Assembly (NCBI GenBank): GCA_040882605.1
Contig: JBBEAY010000060.1
Span: 16,958 to 80,957, forward strand
Source: JAOUEA01 sp040882605
Lineage (GTDB): Bacteria > Actinomycetota > UBA4738 > HRBIN12
DNA: 64,000 nt
Direction of reading: 5' to 3'
Position numbers and translations under genes: made by a program. The notes beneath the pieces were generated by a model. The model was not told the origin of the DNA, did not search any database, and saw only the letters and a list, made by a program, of their open reading frames with translations. Numbering within the stretch: the first letter of the stretch is position 1; each line of letters begins with the position of its first letter. Of this stretch, positions 49,266 to 58,328 are shown one piece after another.

Positions 49266-49734
49266 GCGACGAACCGCCGCTCGATCCACAGGGGGAGGGG
49301 GCGGTTTTCGAGGTTCTCGCACAGAACTCGCACTACTTCGTCGGCCGCGACGACGAGGGTTACGGAGTATGGAGCTCCGACTCGCCACCGAACAACCCAT
49401 CGCCAGGCTCCCGGATACCGATGAGGGAGTCGAGCTGTCGTTCGAGCGTTTCGGTGTGCTCACTCGCCAAGCAAGGGCACCAGGATCGCTCCGGATCCTC
49501 TTCGTGATCTCCATGGCCGGGGGGCTGTTGTGGGCAGTAGGAAGCGCCTACGAGACCTGGGATTATCTTCGTTTCGTCGACGGCGGTTCCAGCGACGCGA
49601 GAACAGACGACCAGGAACGGTTCCGACTGGTGCTCAGCGTGATCTCGAACGTTGCCTACCCGGTGTTCTTCGTGGCGTGCAGGACCTTCGTCAGCGTCTG
49701 GATGTGGAGTCGCCTACCGACCTCCGAGGGCTAG
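49262..49734 (+). pseudogene. Frameshifted membrane protein gene
   Basis: The first part reads MSDEPPLDPQGEGAVFEVLA and HYFVGRDDEGYGVWSSDSPP from the ATG at 49262. Near 49392-49398 the reading must move by one base to continue as PIARLPDTDEGVELSFERFG, VLTRQARAPGSLRILFVISM, two helices and the end VSVWMWSRLPTSEG. The joined protein would be about 155 residues with a globular N-terminal domain and two helices. A downstream ATG (49369) in the second frame exists but would drop the N-terminal domain. Either a pseudogene or a sequencing error. Confidence 0.68.
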
Positions 49735-50864
49735 CGAGCTTCGGTTCCGGGTGTCGGGCGGTCGTGGATCGGACCGGGGCGTTCCTTGAGGAAGCCGCCC
49801 GCTCGGACGTGCTTGGCCGCAACGATCTCGGCGACGATCGCCTGGGCGATCTCCTCGGGACCTTCGGCGCCGAGATCGAGCCCGGCCGGACCGTGGATGC
49901 GCTCGCGGTCGGCGTCGGTGATCTCGACGCCCTCGTCGGCGAGCTCCATGAGCAGGCGATGGGTGCGGGCCGACGGACCGAGCATGCCGATGTAGCCAGC
50001 TTCTGAATCGAGCAGCGACCGTAGGTATTCCTTGTCGCGCAGGAAGTTGTGCGTCATCACGACGACGTGCGTGCGCCGGTCGATCGTGGCGGTCTTCGAG
50101 ACGTGCTCGGGCGCCTCGACGTGCACGAATCCGGCCGCCTCGGGGAAGCGCTCCTCCGTGAGGAACCCGGGCCGGTCGTCGACGACGATCGGACTCCACC
50201 CGACGCCCCGCGCCGCGCGTACGAGTGGGATCGCGTCGTGCCCGGCCCCGCACACCAGCAGCCGCAGCGGCGGCTCGAGCACCTCGACGAACGCGCGCAC
50301 GCCGTGGGCGAAGGTGCGCACCTCGGAGCGCTCGGCCTCGAGCAGCTCGCGAGCGGCCGCGATCGCCTCGGCGTCGACGCCGGCCAGGCCGAGCGAACCC
50401 TCTGGGTCACCTTCGGGGCGTACGACGATGCGCGAGCCGGGCGCAACGGCTTCGTCTTCGCTCTCGAGCACCGTGACCACACAGATCGGGCGTTCCTCAT
50501 CGAGCGCGGCGCGAAGGGCGTGCGCCACCTCGGCGGCCTGGTCGGCGGGCTCGATGAACACCTCGATCGCGCCGTTGCAGCCGAGGCCGAGTCCCCACAC
50601 CGCGTCATCGTCGGCGGTGAGGTCCCAGCCGGCGAGGCGCGCCGTGCCCTCGCTCATCACGACCCGGGCCATGTCGGCGACGTCACCCTCGAGGCATCCG
50701 CCGCTGATATTGCCGATCGGCGCGCCTTCCTCGGGCACGAGCAGTCGGGCGCCGGGGCGACGATACGTCGAGCCTCGTACCGCAACGATCGTGGCGAGCG
50801 CCATGCGCTCGCCCTTCGCGGACAACGACTCGATCGCTTGGAGCACGTCGGTGATCTCGCTCAC
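49731..50864 (-). CDS. XdhC/CoxF-family molybdenum cofactor maturation protein
   Basis: A 377-residue stand-alone XdhC protein. The N-domain has LATIVAVRGSTYRRPGARLL, GNISGGCLEGDVADMARVV (SGGCLEGDV) and WGLGLGCNGAIEVFIEP; the C-domain is a Rossmann fold with LLVCGAGHDAIPLVRAARGV, VVMTHNFLRDKEYLRSLL and GYIGMLGPSARTHRLL. Such proteins bind and insert the sulfurated cofactor into molybdenum hydroxylases. It lacks the YHS domain of the first XdhC and may serve the second, form II enzyme set whose genes begin 900 nt away on the other strand. Confidence 0.92.
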   Translation of the reverse strand: MSEITDVLQAIESLSAKGERMALATIVAVRGSTYRRPGARLLVPEEGAPIGNISGGCLEGDVADMARVVMSEGTARLAGWDLTADDDAVWGLGLGCNGAIEVFIEPADQAAEVAHALRAALDEERPICVVTVLESEDEAVAPGSRIVVRPEGDPEGSLGLAGVDAEAIAAARELLEAERSEVRTFAHGVRAFVEVLEPPLRLLVCGAGHDAIPLVRAARGVGWSPIVVDDRPGFLTEERFPEAAGFVHVEAPEHVSKTATIDRRTHVVVMTHNFLRDKEYLRSLLDSEAGYIGMLGPSARTHRLLMELADEGVEITDADRERIHGPAGLDLGAEGPEEIAQAIVAEIVAAKHVRAGGFLKERPGPIHDRPTPGTEAR

Positions 50865-50881
50865 ATATCGATGGTCGCACA

Positions 50882-50907
50882 GCCAGCGGTAAGCGGCGAC
50901 CGCTGGC
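50882..50907. promoter_or_regulatory. Perfect 9-bp inverted repeat between xdhC and the pilin-like gene
   Basis: GCCAGCGGT (50882-50890) and ACCGCTGGC (50899-50907) pair perfectly around an 8-nt spacer. It is in the 101-nt region between two divergent starts, so it is a good candidate for a shared operator or for a hairpin in the leader of one gene. Confidence 0.6.
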
Positions 50908-50965
50908 GGTGTTTCCCCCGTGGCTCCTTCACCCCGGGCCGGCGCGCGCCGATAGGAACACGGGG

Positions 50966-51541
50966 ATGGATCAGACCTTCAACTTCCGCGCGGCCCCGGT
51001 GCCGCTTCGACGCCGTCTTAACCCGCGGACGATCGCGCTCGCCGTGGCCGTGCTCGTCGTGGTGCTCGGTCTTGTCTCGTTCTCGACGTGGGTCGTCGGT
51101 AGCGAACGCCGCAGCATGGAGCTCGCTGCGCAGCCGGAAGACTCCACCGCGATGGTCAGCACGATCTCGGGCGCCCACGATGAACTCGACGAGACGACCC
51201 CCCTTTCGGGTCGGCTCGCGATCGATTCCACCGTTCGAGCCGACGCCCGGACCGCACTCATCGCTGCGAGGCGAGCGGCCGCGGGCTCTGCCACCTTCCT
51301 CGACGCGGGCCCTGGACAGCTGGGCGCGATCGGGTCGGCCATGATCTTCGTCGACGGCTCATCGCAGGCGCCCGGCGTGGTGAGCGTGGCTGCGACGCGC
51401 GACACGTGGGGAGCAGCCGTGATGGGCCCCTCGGGCGTGTGCTACCTGCTGCGGTTCGCACCCGGCGAGGGCATCACCTACGGCGTCGGCCAGGTATGCA
51501 CGGGCGCCGCAGCACTCCAAGTCAGCGCTCCGAGCTGGTGA
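50966..51541 (+). CDS. Membrane-anchored protein with pilin-like C-terminal domain
   Basis: A 191-residue protein from the ATG at 50966. A basic start (RRRLNPRTIA) precedes one helix (LAVAVLVVVLGLVSFSTWVV). The extracytoplasmic part ends in a domain with SVAATRDTWGAAVMGPSGVC, YLLRF and YGVGQVCTGAAALQVSAPSW. The TW.AAV...G.CY......YG.G..CTG.AAL pattern occurs in actinobacterial type IV pilin-like proteins; the two cysteines likely bond. The gene at 61600-62142 encodes the same C-terminal domain. There is no PilD-type leader, so it is not a classical pilin. Confidence 0.72.
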   Translation: MDQTFNFRAAPVPLRRRLNPRTIALAVAVLVVVLGLVSFSTWVVGSERRSMELAAQPEDSTAMVSTISGAHDELDETTPLSGRLAIDSTVRADARTALIAARRAAAGSATFLDAGPGQLGAIGSAMIFVDGSSQAPGVVSVAATRDTWGAAVMGPSGVCYLLRFAPGEGITYGVGQVCTGAAALQVSAPSW

Positions 51542-51763
51542 CTGATCGCTGAGGATCGAACGCGATGCTCTGGGAACCGGATGCGCGCGCAGACGGTCTC
51601 CTCAGTTGGGCCTTTGGCGATGGTCGCTGGCGCCCTGTTGATCGCTTACCCGTCGACCCACTGACACCGACACCGGGTCGCGCGTTTTCCACACCAGGTC
51701 TAGACTGCGGCCCTACCGAATTCCTCCCACAACATGTACCGCCGCGGGAAAGGGGATCCATCC

Positions 51764-52246
51764 GTGACGAACGTGTCCGTGAATGTGACCGTGAACGGTC
51801 AGTCGCGCGCGGCCGACGTCGAGCCACGCACGCTGCTCGTGTACTTCCTGAGGGAACACCTCGGGCTCACCGGGACCAACGTGGGCTGCGACACCTCGAC
51901 GTGCGGCTCCTGCACCGTGCTCGTCGACGGTGAGTCGGTGAAGAGCTGCACGATGCTCACCGCGCAGGCCGACGGCCGCGAGGTCACCACGATCGAGGCC
52001 ATGGCCGACGGCGACATCCTGCACCCGATCCAGGACGCCTTCCATCGCAACCACGGCCTGCAGTGCGGCTACTGCACTCCGGGCATGGTGATGGCGGCCG
52101 CGAGCTACCTGAAGGAGAACCCGGCGCCGACCGAGGAAGAGGTCCGCGAGTCGATCGAGGGCAACCTCTGCCGGTGCACGGGTTACCAGAACATCGTGAA
52201 GTCGATCCTTGACGCCGCCGGCTCCATGAGCGGCGCGAAGGTCTGA
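51764..52246 (+). CDS. coxS: CoxS-type iron-sulfur subunit of the second molybdenum hydroxylase
   Basis: A 160-residue [2Fe-2S] protein from the GTG at 51764, with AAAGGGGA upstream. The plant-ferredoxin part is GCDTSTCGSCTVLVDGESVK with SCTML, and the second cluster uses LQCGYCTPGMVMAAAS and GNLCRCTGYQNIVK. It is similar to, but distinct from, the first CoxS. The gene order S-L-M differs from the first operon (M-S-L). Confidence 0.94.
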   Translation: MTNVSVNVTVNGQSRAADVEPRTLLVYFLREHLGLTGTNVGCDTSTCGSCTVLVDGESVKSCTMLTAQADGREVTTIEAMADGDILHPIQDAFHRNHGLQCGYCTPGMVMAAASYLKENPAPTEEEVRESIEGNLCRCTGYQNIVKSILDAAGSMSGAKV

Positions 52247-52261
52247 GGGGGGGAGCCGAAC

Positions 52262-54634
52262 ATGGTCGCAACAGAGAACTTCGTCGGCCGCGCGGTCCTC
52301 CGAAAGGAAGACGGCGACCTGCTGACGGGACAAGCCCGTTACATCGACAACTTCACCATGCCGGGCATGGCCTGGATGTCCGTCGTGCGTCCCCCCTACG
52401 TGCACGCCACGATCGACTCGATCGACACCTCGGCCGCCGCGGCGATGCCCGGCGTGATCGGCGTGTACACCGGCGCCGATCTCGGTCTCGGCGCACTGCC
52501 CTTCGTCTGGCCGATCACCGAGGACATCAAGGTGCCCGTGCACTATCCGCTCGCGACCGACCGGATCCGCTTCGCAGGCGACGGTGTCGCGGTCGTGCTC
52601 GCCGAGACGCGCGAACAGGCCGAGGACGCCGCCGAGGCGGTCACGGTGAGCGCCACCGAGCTGCCCGCGGTCACCGACCTGCGCGAGGCTGCCAAGGACG
52701 AGACCGTGATCCACGACGACCTCGGCACGAACGTCGTCGTGCACTGGTCCCACGGCGGCGGCGGCGATCAGAGCGTCTTCGACTCCGCGCCGGTGATCGT
52801 CGAGGAGACCTACGATCAGCCACGTTTGATCCCGAACGCGATCGAGCCCCGCGGCTGCCTCGCGTACGGCATCGCCGCGATGGACGAGTGGACGCTCGTC
52901 TCAGCGACGCAGATCCCGCACATCGCGAAGGTGACGCTCTGCGGTGTCGTCGGCATCACCGAATCGAAGTTCCGCGTGATCGCCCCCGACGTGGGCGGCG
53001 GCTTCGGCTCGAAGCTGAACGTCTACGCCGAAGAAGCCCTCGCCCTCGCCCTCGCGAAGCGTTCGGGCCGTCCCGTGAAATGGATCGAGGGTCGCCAGGA
53101 GAACTACGTCGCCACGACCCACGGCCGCGGCGTGACCCACGACTGCACGCTCGGCGGCGACGAGAATGGGAAGATCCTGGGTTTGAAGTTCGTCGAGCTC
53201 GCCGACATGGGCGCGTACTTCCAGCTGCTCACGCCGGGTATCCCCGAGCTCGGCGCTTGGGTGTACATGGGGCCATACAAGCCCGAGGCGTACTGGTACG
53301 AGTTCAGGGGCATCGTCACGAACGCGACGCCCACCGACGCCTACCGGGGCGCGGGCCGTCCCGAGGCCACGTATGTGCTCGAGCGACTCGTCGACGCCTA
53401 CGCACGCCGTATCGGTAAGGACCCTGCCGAGGTGCGGCGCATGAACTTCCACGAGCCGTTCGACGAGGCCACGACCTCGATCATGGGGCTGCAGGTCGAC
53501 AGCGGGAACTACGAACCGTTGCTCGACAAGGCGCTCGAGCTCGTCGACTACGACCAGCTGCGCAAGGAGCAGCAGGCCCGCCGCGACCGCGGTGACGCGA
53601 AGCAGCTGGGCATCGGGCTCAGCACCTATATCGAGATGTGCGGGCTCGCACCGTCGAACATCCTCGGGGCGCTGCGCTACGCGGCCGGAGGCTGGGACGG
53701 CGCCACGATCGAGTGCTTGCCGAGCGGCGAGGTGATCGTGAAGACCGGCACCTCGCCGCACGGTCAGGGCCACGAGACGAGCTGGTCCCAGATCGTGGCC
53801 GACGGGCTCGGCGTCGATGTCGACGCGGTCGAGGTGCTCCACGGCGACACGATGATCACGCCTTTGGGCATGGACACATATGGCTCGCGCTCGGTCTCGG
53901 TCGGCGGCGTCGCGCTGCACTTCGCGATGGAGAAGATCAAGGAGAAGGCCCGCACGATCGCCGCGCACGAGCTCGAGGTCAGCGAGGACGACCTCGAGTG
54001 GGCCGACGGCTCGTACCGGGTGCAGGGGGCGCCCGACAAGGCGCGCACGATCCCCGACCTAGCGGTGAGCGCTTGGCATGCGCACGACCTGCCCGCGGGC
54101 ACCGAGCCGCATCTGAACGCCACTGCGGTCTATGACCCGCCGAACTTCACCTGGCCGGCCGGCGCGCACATCTGCGTGGTCGAGGTCGACACCGAGACCG
54201 GCGCGACCGACATCGTGAAGTATGTAGCGGTCGACGACTGCGGCACCGTGATCAACCCGATGATCGTCGAAGGTCAGGTGCACGGGGGCGTCGCGCAGGG
54301 CGTGGCTGAGGCGCTGTACGAGGAGGCCATCTACGACGACGGCGGCAACCTGATCACCTCGTCGATGACGCAGTACCTCGTCCCCACGGCCGTAGAGATC
54401 CCGACGATGGTGACCGACAACTCCCAGCAGACGCCGTCGACCACGAATCCGCTCGGCGTCAAGGGCATCGGGGAAGCCGGCACGATCGCCGCGCCGCCGG
54501 CCGTGGTGAACGCGGTCGTGGACGCGATCTCGCACCTCGGGGTGACGAACGTCGGCAAGCCCGCCTCGCCCGAGCGGGTCTGGCGAGCTATCCAGGATGC
54601 AAGGGCCTCGGAAGATCAAGGAGGTGCGGCATGA
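52262..54634 (+). CDS. coxL: Form II CoxL-like molybdenum hydroxylase large subunit
   Basis: A 790-residue subunit whose active-site loop reads PTDAYRGAGRPEATYV, i.e. AYRGAGR, the form II (putative CODH) motif lacking the copper-binding Cys. Other motifs are APDVGGGFGSKLNVYAEEAL, SPHGQGHETSWSQIVADGLG, VDDCGTVINPMIVEGQVHGG and GVKGIGEAGTIAAPPAVVNA with the catalytic Glu. Form II enzymes oxidise CO poorly or act on other substrates, so the physiological substrate is open. The stop codon overlaps the coxM start (ATGA). Confidence 0.94.
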   Translation: MVATENFVGRAVLRKEDGDLLTGQARYIDNFTMPGMAWMSVVRPPYVHATIDSIDTSAAAAMPGVIGVYTGADLGLGALPFVWPITEDIKVPVHYPLATDRIRFAGDGVAVVLAETREQAEDAAEAVTVSATELPAVTDLREAAKDETVIHDDLGTNVVVHWSHGGGGDQSVFDSAPVIVEETYDQPRLIPNAIEPRGCLAYGIAAMDEWTLVSATQIPHIAKVTLCGVVGITESKFRVIAPDVGGGFGSKLNVYAEEALALALAKRSGRPVKWIEGRQENYVATTHGRGVTHDCTLGGDENGKILGLKFVELADMGAYFQLLTPGIPELGAWVYMGPYKPEAYWYEFRGIVTNATPTDAYRGAGRPEATYVLERLVDAYARRIGKDPAEVRRMNFHEPFDEATTSIMGLQVDSGNYEPLLDKALELVDYDQLRKEQQARRDRGDAKQLGIGLSTYIEMCGLAPSNILGALRYAAGGWDGATIECLPSGEVIVKTGTSPHGQGHETSWSQIVADGLGVDVDAVEVLHGDTMITPLGMDTYGSRSVSVGGVALHFAMEKIKEKARTIAAHELEVSEDDLEWADGSYRVQGAPDKARTIPDLAVSAWHAHDLPAGTEPHLNATAVYDPPNFTWPAGAHICVVEVDTETGATDIVKYVAVDDCGTVINPMIVEGQVHGGVAQGVAEALYEEAIYDDGGNLITSSMTQYLVPTAVEIPTMVTDNSQQTPSTTNPLGVKGIGEAGTIAAPPAVVNAVVDAISHLGVTNVGKPASPERVWRAIQDARASEDQGGAA

Positions 54635-55452
54635 TTCCGGCTTCCTTCGAGTACGCGCGGGCCGAGTCGGTTGACCACGCCATCGAGCTGCTCGGTGGCG
54701 CCGACGACGCGAAGGTCCTGGCGGGCGGGCACTCGCTGCTTCCGCTGATGAAGACCAGACTCGCGCAACCGTCGCTGCTGGTCGACATCACGCGCATCGG
54801 CGACCTGTCGTACATCCGTGAGGACGGCGACCTGATCGCGATCGGGGCGCTCACTCGGCACCATGACGTCGCCAACAGCGAGCTGTTGCAGCAGGCTGTG
54901 CCGATCGTCGCCAACACTGCCGGACAGATCGGCGACCCGCAGGTGCGCCACGTTGGCACGATCGGCGGCGCGATCGCGCACGCCGATCCGGCGGGCGACA
55001 TGGGCACGGTGATGCTCGCGCTCGGGGCAGAGCTCGTGATCAGGGGCGCCGGCGGTACAACACGAACCGTGGCGGCGACCGACTTCTTCAAAGGGCTGTT
55101 CCAGGCCGACCTCGAACCGAACGAGGTACTGACCGAGATCCGCGTGCCCAGGACGAGTGGCGGCTGGAGCTACCTGAAGTTCAACCGACGTGCGATCGAC
55201 TGGGCGATGGTGGGCGTCGCGGCGGTGCAGCAGAACGGTTCCGCCGCGATCGCCCTTACGAATATGGGAGAGACGCCGCTGCGGGCCTCGGGCGTCGAGG
55301 AGGCGCTCGCCGGTGGAGCCGATCCGGCCACGGCGTCGGCCCGTGCCGATGAGGGCACCACCCCGCCGTCCGACGCGTTCGGCAGCGCCGAGTACCGCAA
55401 GGAAGTCTCCAAGGTGCTCGTGCGCCGGGCCCTCGAGGAGGCCTTGGCGTAG
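54631..55452 (+). CDS. coxM: CoxM-type FAD subunit of the second molybdenum hydroxylase
   Basis: A 273-residue FAD subunit. FAD motifs are DDAKVLAGGHSLLPLMKTRL and HVGTIGGAIAHADPAGDMGT; the end has FGSAEYRKEVSKVLVRRALE. Coupled by 4-nt overlap to the form II coxL. Length and motifs are normal. Together with coxS and coxL it makes a complete three-subunit enzyme. Confidence 0.93.
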   Translation: MIPASFEYARAESVDHAIELLGGADDAKVLAGGHSLLPLMKTRLAQPSLLVDITRIGDLSYIREDGDLIAIGALTRHHDVANSELLQQAVPIVANTAGQIGDPQVRHVGTIGGAIAHADPAGDMGTVMLALGAELVIRGAGGTTRTVAATDFFKGLFQADLEPNEVLTEIRVPRTSGGWSYLKFNRRAIDWAMVGVAAVQQNGSAAIALTNMGETPLRASGVEEALAGGADPATASARADEGTTPPSDAFGSAEYRKEVSKVLVRRALEEALA

Positions 55453-55523
55453 GGGTCGCGGAGCTGTCGATTCCGTCGCTTCCCGTTCGTCCTTACGGGT
55501 GAGCATCCGAGAAGGAGGAAGCG

Positions 55524-56300
55524 ATGAGGTACATGCTGTTGATCCATCAAGGCGACGCCCCCGGCCCAGCAACTGGTGCGGGCCAAGCGCAAGATCAAGG
55601 CCGCCGGGATCCCATTCCGGGTGCCTCCCGATCACATGCTGCCCGATCGGCTCGTCGCCGTGCTGGCGGTCGTCTACCTGATCTTCAACGAGGGCTATTC
55701 GGTCCCACCCACCCGCGGAGAGCTGGCGGTCGAGGCGCTCCTGCCCGGCCGGGCGCTCGCCGAGCTGATGCCAGACGAACCGGAGGTGCACGGCCTGCTG
55801 GCGATGCTGCTGCTGGACGCTCGCCGCGAGGCGCGGTTCCGCAGTGGCGACTTGGTGTTGCTCGATAACCAGGACCGCTCGCTCTGGGACACAGCGCAGA
55901 TCGCCGACGGGCGAACGGTGCTCGACCGGGCACTGGCTTTGCACGGACGCGGTCCGTACGTCGTGCAGGCGGCGATCGCTTCCCTGCATGCCGACGAGCC
56001 GCGAGATTGGGTCTCAGATCGCCGCTCTCTATGGCGAGCTCTCTGGCCTCACCGAGTCGCCGGTCGTCGAGCTGAGCAGGGTCGTCACGGTCGCCGAGGC
56101 GCAGGGTCCCGAGGCGGGCTCGACATCATCGACCGCCTCGCCCTCGAGGATTACCGCTACCTTCACTCGACGCGGGGCGAGCTGCTGCGCCGCCTCGGTC
56201 GAACGGAAGAGGCTCGCGACGCCAACCGCCGTGCGCTGGCGCTGGTCCACGATGATGCCGAGCGGCGTTTGCTCGAGCGGCGGCTGGCGGAGCTCGGCAG
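55524..56300 (+). pseudogene. Deletion fusion of a DGPF/YCII gene start with an ECF42-type sigma factor remnant
   Basis: A strong RBS (GAAGGAGG) and ATG at 55524 begin MRYMLLIHQGDAP, the start of a DGPF/YCII protein. After about 13 codons the sequence passes into the middle of an ECF42-type sigma factor: QQLVRAKRKIKAAGIPFRVP, MLPDRLVAVLAVVYLIFNEG, GRALAELMPDEPEVHGLLAM and, in another frame, QIAALYGELSGLTESPVVEL. It then returns to RLALEDYRYLHSTRGELLRR. Frameshifts lie near 56009 and 56115. DGPF genes normally precede ECF42 genes, so one deletion joined the two, and later indels finished the decay. The sigma2 region is gone. Confidence 0.82.
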
Positions 56301-56340
56301 GACGACCGGTTCCAGCTCCGCAGTTCCTAGGACCAGGGCT

Positions 56341-56559
56341 TTGGAGAAGAAGGATGGCAACCCTCTCAACGAGGTGCGGGTGCTCTGCAACTCCATGCTG
56401 AACAACGATGGCATCATGACTGCCGACAAGACGATCAGGTTGGATCCAGCCAGATCACTCCTGAAGTATCAGGTCGGGGACACGATCAAGTTGAACGAGG
56501 GGGACTTCCTGCTCCTGTCCAAGGCCTTCTTCGCCGAGATCGAGAACATGTACACGTAG
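56341..56559 (+). CDS. Small conserved-looking protein downstream of the sigma remnant
   Basis: A reading frame of 72 codons from the TTG at 56341. The sequence LEKKDGNPLNEVRVLCNSML, NNDGIMTADKTIRLDPARS, then LLKYQVGDTIKLNEGDFLLL and SKAFFAEIENMYT looks like a small globular protein with an NPLNEVR.L..S...NDG motif that I associate with a conserved actinobacterial family of unknown role. It is in the same frame as the preceding sigma-factor remnant, so it could instead be a fused 3' tail. Its composition is less GC-rich than its neighbours. Confidence 0.5.
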   Translation: MEKKDGNPLNEVRVLCNSMLNNDGIMTADKTIRLDPARSLLKYQVGDTIKLNEGDFLLLSKAFFAEIENMYT

Positions 56560-56589
56560 TTTTTGACGCTTGGCGTCCGCCCCCATTGA

Positions 56590-57483
56590 ATGGGTGCCAT
56601 GGAAGAGTTGCTTGGCGCTCGGAGCGTGTCGTTCGTGGAGTGGATGTCCGCCCACCGCGGCACGATCGCCGCGATCGCCGCGATCGTCATCGTCGCCATC
56701 GTGGTCACCTTGCTCGCGCGTCTCCTCGTGAGGCGGTTCCAGCGCAAGCTCGAGGGGTCGCCCAGCGTCACGCAGGTCCTGAACCTGCAACGCGCGACCA
56801 CCCTCACCCATGCGCTTTCGGCAACGACGATCGTGGTGATCTGGATGCTTGCCGTCTTGCTGATCCTCGACGAGCTCACCGTGAACCTCGCCCCGCTGCT
56901 CGCGAGCGCCGGCGTGGCCGGCGTCGCCCTCGGGTTCGGCGCCCAGAGCGTCGTACGCGACACGCTCTCAGGTTTCCTGATCCTGCTCGAGAACCAATAC
57001 GGCGTCGGTGACGTCATCGAGATGCAGACCACCGCCAACCCTGTCTCAGGGCGTATCGAGGCCTTGACGCTGCGGGTGACCTCGCTGCGGGCTTTCGACG
57101 GCACGCTGCACATCGTGCCGAACGGCAACATCCAGGTCGTCAGCAACAAGTCCAAGGGATGGGCGCGTGCGATCGTCGACGTGCGGGTGGGCTATGACCA
57201 GGACGTGAACGAGGTGCGCGACGTGCTCGACGATCTCTTCGACGAGTTGCGGCGAGACCGCTCGTTGCAAGACTGGGTGCGCGACGGTCCGAGCGTGCTC
57301 GGTATCGAGCGCATGGCCGACATCGCTCAGGAGATCCGCATCACCGCCGAGACGCGCCCTTCCAAGCGGCTCGACGTGGAGCGCCTGCTGCGCGAGCGCA
57401 TCCAGAGGCGATTGTCCGAACGGGGCATCCGCGTTCCCGTTCCGACCACCAGTTCCGGTCCGGCCGACGGCGTAGGGCGTTAG
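56590..57483 (+). CDS. MscS-family small-conductance mechanosensitive channel
   Basis: A 297-residue membrane protein with two N-terminal helices and the MscS pore region VALGFGAQSVVRDTLSGFLI (GFGAQ...D..SG). The beta domain EMQTTANPVSGRIEALTLRV, TSLRAFDGTLHIVPNGNIQ and VSNKSKGWARAIVDVRV matches the MscS family, and the C-terminal cytoplasmic domain follows. It protects against osmotic downshock. A second ATG at 56599 is equally possible. It converges with the AbiEii-type gene, overlapping by 4 nt. Confidence 0.92.
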   Translation: MGAMEELLGARSVSFVEWMSAHRGTIAAIAAIVIVAIVVTLLARLLVRRFQRKLEGSPSVTQVLNLQRATTLTHALSATTIVVIWMLAVLLILDELTVNLAPLLASAGVAGVALGFGAQSVVRDTLSGFLILLENQYGVGDVIEMQTTANPVSGRIEALTLRVTSLRAFDGTLHIVPNGNIQVVSNKSKGWARAIVDVRVGYDQDVNEVRDVLDDLFDELRRDRSLQDWVRDGPSVLGIERMADIAQEIRITAETRPSKRLDVERLLRERIQRRLSERGIRVPVPTTSSGPADGVGR

Positions 57484-58328
57484 GTTCCCGAGGCAGCCTT
57501 CACGGCCCCGAGGAAGGAGCTCACCAGCGCGAAGGCGAGCGCTTGTGCACGGTCGGCTTCCGGGGTGCCGAGGTCATGGCCGCGGTAGAGGGCAACGGTC
57601 TGTGGTCCGTAGGAATCGATGGTGGAGAACTTCTGGCGAAGCACGTCCAGCGCCGCGTGGATCGGTTCTCCTTGACCCAGCGCGACGACATCTGCTGCGA
57701 CGACACCCGGGCCACCGGCCGAGTGTTGAAGCACGTATCCGATCGTGTAGGCATCGCTGCCCTTGTCGCGATCACCCATGGCGAGGACTTTCAGCACGAT
57801 CAAGACCGCGCCGGTGGCGAAGCGAACGATGACCGTGTTGTTTCGGCCATCGGGCATCATGCCGGCGATCTCTCGCTCGACGAAGGAGTCGCGTAGTAGC
57901 TCCGTGCCTGGCGTTCGTCGACCGAGCGGTTCACCGCCGACGGGCTCGTGACGGTGGGATCGTCCGACCCGCTCCGTCACCGGCGCTAGGAAGTCAACCT
58001 CCACGGTGACGGTTCGCCGATCGATCTCGACATCACGGAACCACCGAAATGGATGTTGCTCGTCCTGTCGGTATCCGCCTCCCCGCAGCTGCTCCGCGAT
58101 CGTGCGATAGACGGCATCCGGAACCTCGAGCGGGTCAACGACCACGTCGACATCGAGGGTCCCGAGGTACGGATCGTTATGAGGTGATTCGACTATGAAC
58201 GGCGGTACGGTTCCACCCACGACGGTCAACGCATCACGGAAGGCGCTGAGCACCGTCCAAAGCTCGACATGAACACGACGCGCCGCTTCTACGCCTGCCG
58301 GGTTATCGAGGGGTGTCAGGCTGGCCAC
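57480..58328 (-). CDS. AbiEii-like nucleotidyltransferase toxin (type IV)
   Basis: A 282-residue protein from the GTG at 58328, overlapping the antitoxin gene by 13 nt. The nucleotidyltransferase core is LTVVGGTVPPFIVESPHNDP, YLGTLDVDVVVDPLEVPDAV (the DxD metal pair), followed by VTVEVDFLAPVTERVG with a third Asp, and VIVRFATGAVLIVLKVLAMG with a lysine. This is the AbiEii/type IV toxin family; MenT-like members modify tRNA. The C-terminal half is helical. Coupling to an AbiEi-like partner supports the call. Confidence 0.8.
   Translation of the reverse strand: MASLTPLDNPAGVEAARRVHVELWTVLSAFRDALTVVGGTVPPFIVESPHNDPYLGTLDVDVVVDPLEVPDAVYRTIAEQLRGGGYRQDEQHPFRWFRDVEIDRRTVTVEVDFLAPVTERVGRSHRHEPVGGEPLGRRTPGTELLRDSFVEREIAGMMPDGRNNTVIVRFATGAVLIVLKVLAMGDRDKGSDAYTIGYVLQHSAGGPGVVAADVVALGQGEPIHAALDVLRQKFSTIDSYGPQTVALYRGHDLGTPEADRAQALAFALVSSFLGAVKAASGT

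Noticed and set aside
51565..51933. Possible small gene before the second coxS
   Set aside because: The first ~55 codons give no fold-like pattern and the rest is antisense-like sequence over coxS; no RBS is visible.
56565..56577. Terminator after the small gene at 56341-56559
   Set aside because: The stem GACGC/GCGTC is only 5 bp with a 3-nt loop and no T-run after it.
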